The notes under the pieces are model-generated. The model saw nothing but the letters and a program-made list of their open reading frames with translations. It was not told the DNA's origin and made no database searches. A stretch of 64,000 bases of DNA from CAYPHY01 sp964410625 (GTDB taxonomy: Bacteria; Chloroflexota; Anaerolineae; Promineifilales; Promineifilaceae), in contig CAYPHY010000018.1 in NCBI GenBank assembly GCA_964410625.1, positions 21,836-85,835 on the forward strand, in the 5' to 3' direction. The position numbers and the translations under genes are program-made. Of the stretch, positions 15,929 through 23,966 are shown one piece after another (the first letter of the stretch is position 1; each line of letters opens with the position of its first letter).

Positions 15929-16240
15929 CTAAAAGAGAATTTTACGTCCCGCAAAGACGGCCGCAATCAACAGAGCGAAAAGTCCCGCTGTGAGCCAGAT
16001 TGACGGCCGCCAGAAAAAGACTACCGGCAATCCTAAACCAATCGCCAACGCCATGATGTGGGCCGCCCTTTCATAATGGTAACGAGCCAGGAGCAGCCCA
16101 ATCAGGCACAGTCCGATGACCAGGATGAATGAGAGGTAAGGCCGGTGGGGAAAAAATGCCCAAACAAGCGCGGCCGTCACCAGCAAATAAATCAGATGAA
16201 ATCGCCAGATAGCGGGGACAGGCTCGAATGGGGGTTCCAT
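15929..16240 (-). CDS. Small hypothetical membrane protein
   Basis: A 103-residue protein made almost entirely of hydrophobic segments (about residues 11-28, 34-50, 62-77, 80-97), predicting three to four membrane helices. No family motif is recognisable. It lies downstream of the ThDP-enzyme gene on the same strand, separated by a strong palindrome, so it is probably a separate unit. Confidence 0.55.
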   Translation of the reverse strand: MEPPFEPVPAIWRFHLIYLLVTAALVWAFFPHRPYLSFILVIGLCLIGLLLARYHYERAAHIMALAIGLGLPVVFFWRPSIWLTAGLFALLIAAVFAGRKILF

Positions 16241-16253
16241 ATTGAAGCAGTAT

Positions 16254-16296
16254 ATTGGTCTATTGGTGTATTAGACCAATACACCAATAGACCAAT
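16254..16296. terminator. Perfect 19-bp palindrome, TATTGGT type
   Basis: Arms 16254-16272 and 16278-16296 are perfectly complementary with a 5-base loop. It lies downstream of the ThDP-enzyme stop (16326, minus strand) and upstream of the membrane-protein start. Confidence 0.6.
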
Positions 16297-16325
16297 CTCT
16301 AATCTCCTAATCTCCCACTCTCCTC

Positions 16326-17963
16326 TTAAACAATATACGGCGTACTCGCCCCCGTCTTGACCATTCCTTCGGGGTCGAGGGCGACGTTGATACAGGCGGG
16401 ACGGCCGCTGCTGAAGGCTCGTTCTAATGCCGGGCCGATCTCCTCTGGTTGTTCGACAAATTCCCCATAACCGCCCAATGCCTCGACCACCTTTTCATAG
16501 CGTGTGGGAGCCAACGAAGTCGCCACGGCCCGTTCACGGCCGACCATCATCACCTGTGGCCCGCGAATTTGTCCCCAACCGGCGTCATTGCCGACGATGC
16601 TGACGATAGGCAGGTTGAAGCGGACGGCCGTGTCGAACTCGAAGCCATTCAAGCCAAAGGAGCCATCGCCGTTGATGATCAATACTCGTTTGTCGGGATA
16701 GAGATGTTGGGCGGCGATGGCAAAGGGCGCACCAACGCCCAAACAGCCGAGAGGGCCGGGATCAAGCCATTGTCCAGGGCGAGTGATGTTCAATACTTTG
16801 GCACAGGCGCTGACAATATCGCCGCCGTCCCCCACGACGATTGTGTTTTCATCAATGAAGTCGTTGACCGCCGCGGCAAAGCGAAAATGGTTGACCGGCA
16901 CATCATCCAGCGCTTCCCACTCCTTTTGCTTCGCGCTCTTTTTTGCTTCGGCGGCCGACAACTCCTCCAGCCAACCATCAAAGCGAATCCCTTGCAATCC
17001 CTCGGCCAACGCTTCCAGTACCAGCCGCGAATCGGCGACCATAGCCACATCGGCCGTGCGGTTGTGGTTGAGTTCGCCGGGGTCGTTTTCGATTTGGATC
17101 AGCTTGCCGTCGGGGTTCCACCCATCGCGGCCGTATTTCAAGCGGAAGTCGAGCGGCGTACCGATCAGCAAGACCACATCCGCCTGGCGCAAGGCGGCTG
17201 AGCGCGACGCCTTCAGGCAGTGGGGATGGTCCATCGACAATGTCCCTCGTCCTGCGCCGTTGGTATAAACGGGGATGGCCGTCTGTTCAGTCAATGCTTG
17301 CAACGCTTCATGCGCCTGGTCCCAATAGACCTGCGTCCCGGCGATCAACACCGGCTTTTCCGCCTCTCGCAGCAGTTCAAACATCCGCTGCACATCCCCC
17401 ACCTCCGGCGCGATAGGCTCAACGGTCACTCGTTCCGGCATTTGTTGCGGGGCATCAACGGCGTTGAACAGTATATCGAAGGGGAGTTCGACAAAGACGG
17501 GGCCAGGACGGCCGCTGAGTGCCAGATGAAACGCCTCAAACAGTCGTTCGGGGATCTCCTCGGTGTGCTCGATGGTGAAGCTGGCTTTGGTGAAGGTCTG
17601 GAACATCTCCACCTGTGGTACTTCTTGCAAAGCCCCCATCCCCTTTGTCTTCAGCGGCGCGGCCCCGCCGAGCAAGAGCATCGGGCTACGCGCTTGGTAG
17701 GCGTTGGCAACACCCGTCACCGCATCCGTCACCCCTGGCCCGGCGGTGACAACGGCGACACCGATGTTGCGCGTCAGGCGGGCGTGGGCGTCGGCGGCGT
17801 GGGCGGCCGCTTGCTCGTGGCGAAAGTCGAGGATGGTGATGTCGTGGTTGAGACAACCATCATAGATCGGCGCGATATGCCCGCCGCAGAGCGTATAGAT
17901 TGTCTTTACCCCTTGCCTCGCTAACGCCTGCGCTACTAGTTCTCCACCATGTGCATATTCCAT
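16326..17963 (-). CDS. ThDP-dependent acetolactate synthase / 2-hydroxyacyl-CoA lyase-like enzyme
   Basis: A 545-residue enzyme with the three-domain pyruvate-oxidase layout. The N-terminal PYR domain has the activating glutamate at residue 50 (LDFRHEQAAAHAADA) and VTAGPGVTDAVTG. The C-terminal PP domain has the ThDP/Mg motif GDGSFGLNGFEFDTA...GNDAGW. The GGHIAPIYDG start resembles ILVBL/2-hydroxyacyl-CoA lyase proteins more than catalytic IlvB, and no small regulatory subunit (IlvN) gene is adjacent. ATG 17963 is chosen because GGAGGTGA lies five bases before it; the frame extends further but upstream codons read intergenic repeat. Exact reaction uncertain. Confidence 0.88.
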   Translation of the reverse strand: MEYAHGGELVAQALARQGVKTIYTLCGGHIAPIYDGCLNHDITILDFRHEQAAAHAADAHARLTRNIGVAVVTAGPGVTDAVTGVANAYQARSPMLLLGGAAPLKTKGMGALQEVPQVEMFQTFTKASFTIEHTEEIPERLFEAFHLALSGRPGPVFVELPFDILFNAVDAPQQMPERVTVEPIAPEVGDVQRMFELLREAEKPVLIAGTQVYWDQAHEALQALTEQTAIPVYTNGAGRGTLSMDHPHCLKASRSAALRQADVVLLIGTPLDFRLKYGRDGWNPDGKLIQIENDPGELNHNRTADVAMVADSRLVLEALAEGLQGIRFDGWLEELSAAEAKKSAKQKEWEALDDVPVNHFRFAAAVNDFIDENTIVVGDGGDIVSACAKVLNITRPGQWLDPGPLGCLGVGAPFAIAAQHLYPDKRVLIINGDGSFGLNGFEFDTAVRFNLPIVSIVGNDAGWGQIRGPQVMMVGRERAVATSLAPTRYEKVVEALGGYGEFVEQPEEIGPALERAFSSGRPACINVALDPEGMVKTGASTPYIV

Positions 17964-17998
17964 AAGGTTCACCTCCACCACTTTTTCAAGACTCGTAA

Positions 17999-18142
17999 CG
18001 CGGGTTGGTAGGAGATTAACAATTAAAAGGGCATTTTCCGTTTGTAGGGGCAACCCTTGTGGTTGCCCATCTCTGGGCAGGCACAAGACCTGCCCCTACA
18101 AACAAAATGTCGATTATTTTGTAAATCTTCTAGCAACCCGCG
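17999..18142. mobile_element. MITE-like element with nested repeat
   Basis: Outer arms 17999-18021 and 18120-18142 are complementary with three mismatches (CGCGGGTTGgTAGgAGATT against its partner). Inside sits a second palindrome, GTTTGTAGGGGCA at 18040 and TGCCCCTACAAAC at 18091, with GGTTGCCC-type inner arms. No coding capacity. It separates the ThDP-enzyme gene from the RHH gene. Confidence 0.6.
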
Positions 18143-18275
18143 CTACAGTTGCTTACTCTCATAACCTATATTTACACTCCACACTTCCCACACTTCTACC
18201 TGTTATACTTGGAATATTACTTAAAATGTGGTTGTTATCATAACCTCAAGTTATAATAATCGTTTAGTCCTATCC

Positions 18276-18533
18276 ATGACCAGTATCAAAACAGCCATTT
18301 CGTTGGAAGAATCACTGTTCCAGCGTGCCGATCAACTTGCTGCTGAACTAAATATCTCTCGAAGTCGGCTCATCACGCTTGCCCTGGAAGAATTCTTGCA
18401 GCAATATGATAATGCAAGGCTGTTAGAATCTATAAATAGTGTCTATAGTACTCCACCGACCGAGGAAGAACAGTTAATCCTTCAGGGTATGCGCCAAAAG
18501 CAGTATGAGCTGCTGATCAATGAACCCTGGTAA
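18276..18533 (+). CDS. Ribbon-helix-helix antitoxin-like protein, orphan
   Basis: An 85-residue protein beginning MTSIKTAISLEESLFQRAD, then ELNISRSRLITLALEEFL, the beta-strand plus two helices of a CopG/MazE-type RHH DNA-binding domain. The acidic C-terminus is where such antitoxins contact a toxin. ATG 18276 fits the RHH start; the upstream frame reads AT-rich leader. Nothing toxin-like follows: the next gene is on the other strand and ends 15 bp away. It may be a solitary regulator or a remnant of a toxin-antitoxin pair. Confidence 0.75.
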   Translation: MTSIKTAISLEESLFQRADQLAAELNISRSRLITLALEEFLQQYDNARLLESINSVYSTPPTEEEQLILQGMRQKQYELLINEPW

Positions 18534-18548
18534 TCAATCGAGAGAATT

Positions 18549-20240
18549 TCAATCTCCGTAAAGTTTCAGGAACTTCTGCTCGGCGGTGATGGTACCGAGG
18601 AGGATCAGCTTTGCTCCGGCGGGTAGGCGCACATCGGGGGCGGGGTTGACGATCAGGCCAGCGGCCGTTTCCACCGCAATAATCGTACATCCCGTATCGC
18701 GGCGCACGGCCGCTTCCGCGATAGTTTTACCGGCCAGTTTATCGGGAACGATATACTCAAAAATATCCAACCCTTCGGAAACCATCAGCACATTGCTGCG
18801 GTTCAACAAGTTGAGGATCGCATTCGCCCCCATGGAGGCATAGGAGATCACAAAGTCCGCTCCGGCGCGATGGAGCGTGGCCACATTGCGCTCCAGCGTA
18901 GCGCGGCTGATGATCTGGATGGTGGGACGCAGGCGGCGACAGTAGATGGTCAGATAGATATTGGTATCGTCATCATGGGTGGTGACGACCACGCTGGAAG
19001 CTTTCATGATCCCCGCTTGCTCCAGTATTTCCAACTCGGCCGCGTCCCCGAGGATGTACTTTTGTGGATCGCGAATACGCCCTGGCTGCTTTTCGATAAT
19101 ACGGTAGTCTAATCCTCGTTCCAACAACGCCTTGCCGGTTGCTCGCCCGACACGGCCGCCGCCGATGATCACCACTGGCTGTTCGTCCACCTGCTGCTCG
19201 TGAAAGAACTCATTGTAACGCGCAACCTCGCTGGGCAGACCGGCCAATACCAACACGGTCCCGCTGTGGATCTGCGTTTCCGGCCGGGCAAGGTGGAAGT
19301 TGCCGTGCTCCCAGGTCCCCAAAACATTGACGCCCGTCTGCTCGCGGATTTGGCTTTCGCGCAGCGTTTTACCGACGAGAGACGAGTTGCCGACAATGGC
19401 TTCGGCAATGATCAGTTGATCAAATTGCTCGATGACGTGGGCTAGGGAGTCGTTGCCCGATACCCGCCGCGCCAACGCCTGGCCCATCATCTCCCCTAGC
19501 TGAAGTACATGGTTACTCCCAGCCAGTTGCAAAATGTCCACCGAGGCCGGGGAGTTAGCTGTGGTAACGATAGGCACATGAGGAGCGATTTCACGCACGG
19601 TGAAGGCCACGTTCGTGTTCACTTGATCATTGATCGTGGTCGCTACAAGTAGCGCATTTTCAGCGTGGACTCGCTGGTATGTAATCGGTCGGTCCAGGTC
19701 GCCAACAACCACTCTATAGCCCGAATCGTGTAGATTGAGCGCCTGGTTGAGATCGGACACAAGGAGGACATAACGATAATGGTACTGGTTGAGCTTCTCG
19801 ATCAGATTAGAAGTGACCGGGTCTAACGCGGTTAGGATGACGTGATCGTTCGTGGTTGCGGGGAGTTCACTGGGGGCGCGAGCGGCCGCCTGTGCCTTTG
19901 TCCAGGGAATGTAGAAGAACTCCATGAAAGTGAAGGGCAACAAGACCAAAAAAAGCACAATGCCACTCATCAATACGACGTTGGAGAAAATGCGGCCGAG
20001 GTCGGAGTTGAACGTGATGTCGCCAAAGCCGAGCGTAGACATCACCGTCAGCGTCCAATAAAAGCCAGTGATCCAGCTATGCTCCGTTTGCCCTTCCCGC
20101 GCCATGATGAGATGAAACAGCACGCTATAAATGGTGATCAGCACGGCCAGCACAAACAGAAAGCGCAGCAGGCTGAGCATATTCATCCGGCTGGGGCGGT
20201 GGCGCAGGAAGTAATAGAGCTGGGTGGGCAGAAACTTCAT
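18549..20240 (-). CDS. Two-TM potassium channel with two RCK (TrkA-N/TrkA-C) modules
   Basis: A 563-residue channel subunit. Two membrane helices (about 23-46 and 86-108) enclose a pore loop with the filter STLGFGD (TLGFGD, residues 69-74). The cytoplasmic part has a first Rossmann-like TrkA-N domain from about 130 (HVILTALDPVTSNLIEKL), a TrkA-C region around 270-330, a second TrkA-N (VVIIGGGRVGRATGKALLE) from about 343 and a final TrkA-C to 563. The filter is GFGD rather than GYGD, which is accepted in K+ channels. It overlaps the upstream reductase gene by four bases (ATGA), indicating translational coupling. Confidence 0.92.
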   Translation of the reverse strand: MKFLPTQLYYFLRHRPSRMNMLSLLRFLFVLAVLITIYSVLFHLIMAREGQTEHSWITGFYWTLTVMSTLGFGDITFNSDLGRIFSNVVLMSGIVLFLVLLPFTFMEFFYIPWTKAQAAARAPSELPATTNDHVILTALDPVTSNLIEKLNQYHYRYVLLVSDLNQALNLHDSGYRVVVGDLDRPITYQRVHAENALLVATTINDQVNTNVAFTVREIAPHVPIVTTANSPASVDILQLAGSNHVLQLGEMMGQALARRVSGNDSLAHVIEQFDQLIIAEAIVGNSSLVGKTLRESQIREQTGVNVLGTWEHGNFHLARPETQIHSGTVLVLAGLPSEVARYNEFFHEQQVDEQPVVIIGGGRVGRATGKALLERGLDYRIIEKQPGRIRDPQKYILGDAAELEILEQAGIMKASSVVVTTHDDDTNIYLTIYCRRLRPTIQIISRATLERNVATLHRAGADFVISYASMGANAILNLLNRSNVLMVSEGLDIFEYIVPDKLAGKTIAEAAVRRDTGCTIIAVETAAGLIVNPAPDVRLPAGAKLILLGTITAEQKFLKLYGD

Positions 20241-21076
20241 CGCTGGAAACCCTCGTACGGCCGCGGTGCATTCTCATGCTCTGGCACTTCCCAGGTCTTG
20301 CGCCAGAGCGAACCGGCTCCGTCAATGCGAATGGACTCGCCGCTGATGAAAGCGGCCGCCGGAGAGAGCAAAAAGACGATGGCCGCCGCCACCTCGCTCT
20401 CCGTCCCCATCCGCTTCATTGGTATGTCGCGGATGTTCTGTTCGATGATCGGCCGTACCGCTTCCGGGTAGTGGTCTAGCCCACTGGAGGCGATCAGCCC
20501 CGGCGCGACGGCGTTGACGCGCACCCCTGCCCGCGCCCATTCGACAGCCAACGTCTTAGTCAGCGTTTCGATTCCGGCGCGGGCAGCGGCCGAGTGCGCC
20601 ATCCCTGGAAAGCCGCGCCACATCTCGATCAGCATGTTGACAATCGCCCCGCCGTTGGCTTCCATCGTGCGCTTGAACGCCTCGCGGCACATCAGAAAGG
20701 TGCTGGTCAGATTGGTTTCGACCACCGCCTGCCAGCCTTTGAGCGAAATCTGCTCCGCCGGGCTGATGAACTGGCCGCCAGCGTTGTTGACCAGCCCATG
20801 AACCGCCCCATGTTCAGCGAGGACTTGGTCAAACAAGGCGACAATTTGCGCTTCATCGCGGACATTGCAGACAACGGCCGAGGCACGGCCGCCCCCCTCC
20901 TCGATCTCGTCGCGCACACGCTCCAGGTTCGCCAGCTTGCGCGAGGCCAGCACGACGTGGGCGCCGAGCGAGGCCAGTTCGTGGGCGGTGGCGCGGCCGA
21001 TGCCCGTCCCGCCTCCGGTCACGATAATCACTTGATCAGCGAAGAGGTCCGGCCGGAAGATAGATTGATAGCGCAT
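20237..21076 (-). CDS. SDR oxidoreductase resembling trans-2-enoyl-CoA reductase (PECR)
   Basis: A 279-residue short-chain dehydrogenase with TGGGTGIGRA and NNAGG motifs. The sequence around the active site reads GFPGMAHSAAARAGIETLTK, where classical SDRs have YxxxK. Together with NNAGGQFISPAEQIS and the ending WEVPEHENAP this closely resembles animal peroxisomal trans-2-enoyl-CoA reductase, which also lacks the usual Tyr at that place. A role in reducing unsaturated acyl-CoA is therefore likely but inferred from memory of that protein. It is translationally coupled to the K+ channel gene, a pairing without an obvious functional reason. Confidence 0.88.
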   Translation of the reverse strand: MRYQSIFRPDLFADQVIIVTGGGTGIGRATAHELASLGAHVVLASRKLANLERVRDEIEEGGGRASAVVCNVRDEAQIVALFDQVLAEHGAVHGLVNNAGGQFISPAEQISLKGWQAVVETNLTSTFLMCREAFKRTMEANGGAIVNMLIEMWRGFPGMAHSAAARAGIETLTKTLAVEWARAGVRVNAVAPGLIASSGLDHYPEAVRPIIEQNIRDIPMKRMGTESEVAAAIVFLLSPAAAFISGESIRIDGAGSLWRKTWEVPEHENAPRPYEGFQR

Positions 21077-21426
21077 GAAATCCTGTTCCTAATAGCTAGA
21101 TCGGCAATAATAAAGATTCTACCCGCATCGGCCCGTGGCGAAAAATCGCCGGGCGACCAGGCCATCGGCCGCCACCATAATGGCAGTTAGCGTGGTATTC
21201 AATGATTGTTAACCGAAGCGCCACTTTAGGCAAGAACATTATCCATGTCTAATCCATATCCACAGTCCACAGCCACAGCCCACATCCATAGTGCGGGTTT
21301 ACAAAAGGACAGATTTGTTGATAATAGGCAACAGTGGAGAAGGCAACCCATCCTTAAATCTGGGTGTCTGCGTCTCTGGGAGTACAACAGCGACAAGGCA
21401 CCTGACACATTAGAAGTAGAGGCAAA
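21077..21426. other. Intergenic region between divergent genes
   Basis: About 350 bp with no supported gene. It has short CCACAGTCCACAGCCACAG repeats near 21260-21290, and presumably the promoters of the reductase (minus) and lipoprotein (plus) genes. Confidence 0.5.
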
Positions 21427-21834
21427 ATGAAGAGATACCTTGTTAAACTTTTTTCGCTCGTTGTCCTGTTGGCGGCCGTGTTGACAGCCTGTGAGTTTAG
21501 CGCCAGCACGGCCAACATTGACAGTGCGACGCTGGCCAGAGATGAGACCGGCACGCAACCGACAACGCTCTTTGCCCAGGATGAGATATTTTATCTGGTG
21601 GTTGAACTGGCCAACGCGCCAGATAGCACGACGGTCAGAACAGTCTGGTATGCTGTGGATGTAGGGGATGTGGCCCCGCCGAACACGCTCATTGATGAAG
21701 CGGAGTTAGAGAGTGGCTCCGGCACGCTCTACTTTAATCTCGCGCCCGCATCGGTGTGGGCGGTGGGAGATTATAGTGTGGAGATCTATATCAATGACGA
21801 ATTGGACCAGACATTGACGTTTTCGGTGCAGTAA
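21427..21834 (+). CDS. Small hypothetical lipoprotein
   Basis: A 135-residue secreted protein. A lysine-flanked hydrophobic signal ends in the lipobox LTAC, placing the acylated Cys at residue 22. The mature part is acidic and beta-rich (EIFYLVVELANAPDSTTVRT, GDYSVEIYINDELDQTLTF), suggesting a small immunoglobulin-like sandwich. No family recognised. It is followed after 30 bp by the flavin/deazaflavin-type gene. Confidence 0.7.
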   Translation: MKRYLVKLFSLVVLLAAVLTACEFSASTANIDSATLARDETGTQPTTLFAQDEIFYLVVELANAPDSTTVRTVWYAVDVGDVAPPNTLIDEAELESGSGTLYFNLAPASVWAVGDYSVEIYINDELDQTLTFSVQ

Positions 21835-21864
21835 GGCAGCTAAGTAGCTGCTGTATTACCAGGT

Positions 21865-22323
21865 ATGTGGCAAAACGGACTCGTTAAGTGGCTGTTGCGT
21901 TCGCCGTTGCATGGGTTTATCAGCGGCAATATCGCGCTGGTTCAGTATCACGGCCGTCGTAGCAACAAACCCTATGCTGTTCCGGTCAGCTACATACGCT
22001 TTTACGATGAAGAAGGAGAGGAGCGTAGCCATATCGCCATTGTCAGCTTCCGCCAGCGTACCTGGTGGCGCAATTTGCGTGACGGCCGTCCTTTCACCGT
22101 GCGCTTGCGCGGCCGTGACCTCCCGGCGACGGCCGAGATCATCGAAGATGAGCAAGCAGTGCTGGCGGCCTTGCCGGAGTTTCTGCAGGCAGCCCCTCAA
22201 TATGCCGAGTATATGTATATCAGTAAGGATGAAGAGGGGCAGTTCAAGGCGGATGAGTTGCAGGCAGCGGCCGCCAAGCGGGTCCTGATCTACGTTAATC
22301 TACCTGAAGACAACAACGGATAG
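21865..22323 (+). CDS. Deazaflavin-dependent nitroreductase-like protein (split-barrel fold)
   Basis: A 152-residue protein resembling the DDN/F420-dependent quinone reductase and pyridoxine-oxidase-like families: QYHGRRSNKPYAVPVSY, WWRNLRDGRPFTVRLRGRD and a C-terminal strand RVLIYVNL. Members bind F420 or FMN and reduce quinones or nitro compounds; cofactor not determinable here. The stop overlaps the left arm of a 19-bp inverted repeat that probably terminates transcription. Confidence 0.75.
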   Translation: MWQNGLVKWLLRSPLHGFISGNIALVQYHGRRSNKPYAVPVSYIRFYDEEGEERSHIAIVSFRQRTWWRNLRDGRPFTVRLRGRDLPATAEIIEDEQAVLAALPEFLQAAPQYAEYMYISKDEEGQFKADELQAAAAKRVLIYVNLPEDNNG

Positions 22324-22378
22324 GGAAATAGACGGAGGCTCATCTCGAACATCTGTTGTTTTCTCTATCCGCTGTTGT
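22310..22378. terminator. Inverted repeat at the 3' end of the preceding gene
   Basis: ACAACAACGGATAGGGAAA (22310-22328) pairs with TTTTCTCTATCCGCTGTTGT (22359-22378) with two mismatches. It separates the upstream gene from the sigma-factor promoter. Confidence 0.6.
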
Positions 22379-22408
22379 AATCACGGCAACTATTTTCCTG
22401 ACAGGCTG

Positions 22409-22417
22409 TGTTATAAT
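22409..22417 (+). promoter_or_regulatory. Extended -10 promoter before the sigma/CHAT operon
   Basis: TGTTATAAT is a perfect extended -10 (TGnTATAAT). No good -35 is seen at the usual distance. It lies about 90 bp before the sigma-factor start at 22511. Confidence 0.5.
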
Positions 22418-22510
22418 CGGTTGTATAAGCCTCGGTGACAGCTTATTTTCCACTTTGCTGTCATCCTGGTGAATGGATGGCATTGAACCCGCACGGAGGG
22501 TTACATCATC

Positions 22511-23206
22511 ATGTCCGCCTTTGGTGAGATTTCCCTGGCCGATCTCGGCCGCCATTGTGCGGCGGAGACAGACAAATATTATAACCAGCAGCCGCACGAT
22601 CCGCGTTATTGCTTCGAGTTATTTCGCCGCGCCATTTGCGAAAGTAATGAACAGGCGTGGGAGCGGATCTATAGGGTCTATCATTCGCTGGTCACGCGCT
22701 GGGTGCGGCGCCATCCCTCCTTCTTTGCGCTTGAAGAAGAGGAGCAATACTTTGTCAACCGCGCTTTTGAGAAGATGTGGGCGGCCGTCACGCCAGAGAA
22801 GTGGTCGAACTTTCACGATCTAAGTGCCTTGTTGCGCTATCTGCAACTGTGTGTCAATGGGGTGATGGTGGATTTCGGCCGCCAAAAGGAACTGGCGAAG
22901 GAGTTGGCACAGCTAGAGGTTGTGGAGGCGGGGGCAGAACCGGTCGCTTTGGAATCGGTCGTGGAGCGGCGGTTGATGGCGGCCGAAATGCGCCGCGCCA
23001 TTTGGGATAGGGTCAGTGAGCAGTTGAAGGATGAGCAGGAGCGACAGGTCATCTATGCTATGTTTATCCTTGCCCTGAAGCCGCGCGAAATCGCCTCCCA
23101 ATTCCCGCAACTATTTAACGGAGCAAACGAAGTCTACCGTGTTAAGGAGAACGTGATCAACCGGTTACGGCGGAGCGTGGAGTTGGCGGCGTTGCTGGAC
23201 GGGTAG
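22511..23206 (+). CDS. Sigma-70-family (ECF-like) RNA polymerase sigma factor
   Basis: A 231-residue protein. Region 2 is seen as CESNEQAWERIYRVYHSLV through FALEEEEQYFVNRAFEKMW and ALLRYLQLCVNGVMVDF. A divergent region 4 spans about 165-225 (LKDEQERQVIYAMFILALKP, REIASQFPQLF, INRLRRSV). ATG 22511 follows GGAGGG by ten bases. It heads a four-gene same-strand run: anti-sigma-like protein, TPR-CHAT protease, subtilisin. By analogy with ECF systems it should activate its own operon when released from the anti-sigma factor. The region-4 helix-turn-helix is weak, so its promoter specificity cannot be guessed. Confidence 0.75.
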   Translation: MSAFGEISLADLGRHCAAETDKYYNQQPHDPRYCFELFRRAICESNEQAWERIYRVYHSLVTRWVRRHPSFFALEEEEQYFVNRAFEKMWAAVTPEKWSNFHDLSALLRYLQLCVNGVMVDFGRQKELAKELAQLEVVEAGAEPVALESVVERRLMAAEMRRAIWDRVSEQLKDEQERQVIYAMFILALKPREIASQFPQLFNGANEVYRVKENVINRLRRSVELAALLDG

Positions 23207-23346
23207 TGGACAGTTATCAGTAAACGGTAATCAGTCTGCTACTCTCCACTCCGTACTCCCCACTCACTCGGCTATAGCGAAATTTTAGCGGAAGCGTCGT
23301 TTATAGAGACAAGGGAGAGCGAAAGAGGAAAAGGACGACGAACAAC

Positions 23347-23940
23347 ATGGACGACGCAAAGATGGAACGTGAATTAACGGCGGCGCTGTATCGCCTGGAT
23401 TGCCCGGATGGGACGGAGTTGGGGGAATTTCACCTCAATTTTTTGGCCGCACCGCGGCGCAGGGCCATTGCCCAACATCTGGAAGTCTGCCCCCACTGCG
23501 CCCAGGAGTTGGCGCAATTGCAGTCCTTCCTGGCTGAGCTAGCCCCCGATTTAGGTCAGGGGGCGTATAAGCCCTTACGGATTTGGGTGGCGCGGTTGGT
23601 GTCGCAGCTTTCGGCTGGCAACGGCGGTAATAGTTGGCAGCCCGCTTTTGCCGTTCGCGGCGGCGACTATCCGCCACTGGTTTATGAGGCCGGTGATGCC
23701 CAAGTCGTCGTTGAAGTGCAGAATGATTCATCCCCAGGCCACAAATTGTTGGTCGGCCTGGTGCTGGGGGTGGAACCGGAGGGCTTGATTGCCGACTTAT
23801 GGCGTGGTGAGGAAATGATCCAGCGGGTCGAAGTGGACGAGCTTGGCAACTTTATCCTCAACAACATCGCGCCGGGTCGTTATGAGTTAGTGGTTCGAAG
23901 TAGTGAGTTGGAAATCCACATCCCTTCATTGGACGTATAG
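23347..23940 (+). CDS. Zinc-finger anti-sigma-like protein
   Basis: A 197-residue protein. The N-terminus carries a zinc-finger anti-sigma motif, with AIAQHLEVCPHC giving HxxxCxxC. Residues about 120-197 form a beta-sandwich-like segment (GLVLGVEPEGLIADLW, NFILNNIAPGRYELVV) like carboxypeptidase-regulatory or PEGA-type domains. No convincing membrane helix is present, so it is likely cytosolic, unlike classical anti-sigma factors. Placed between the sigma factor and the CHAT protease, it is the obvious sigma partner and a possible protease target. Just after it three near copies of TGGACGTATA lead into the next start. Confidence 0.72.
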   Translation: MDDAKMERELTAALYRLDCPDGTELGEFHLNFLAAPRRRAIAQHLEVCPHCAQELAQLQSFLAELAPDLGQGAYKPLRIWVARLVSQLSAGNGGNSWQPAFAVRGGDYPPLVYEAGDAQVVVEVQNDSSPGHKLLVGLVLGVEPEGLIADLWRGEEMIQRVEVDELGNFILNNIAPGRYELVVRSSELEIHIPSLDV

Positions 23941-23966
23941 GCTGGACGTATAAACTGGGCGTATAA

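Noticed and set aside
18276..18533. Complete toxin-antitoxin pair at the RHH gene
   Set aside because: No toxin frame follows; the next gene is a convergent channel gene 15 bp away.
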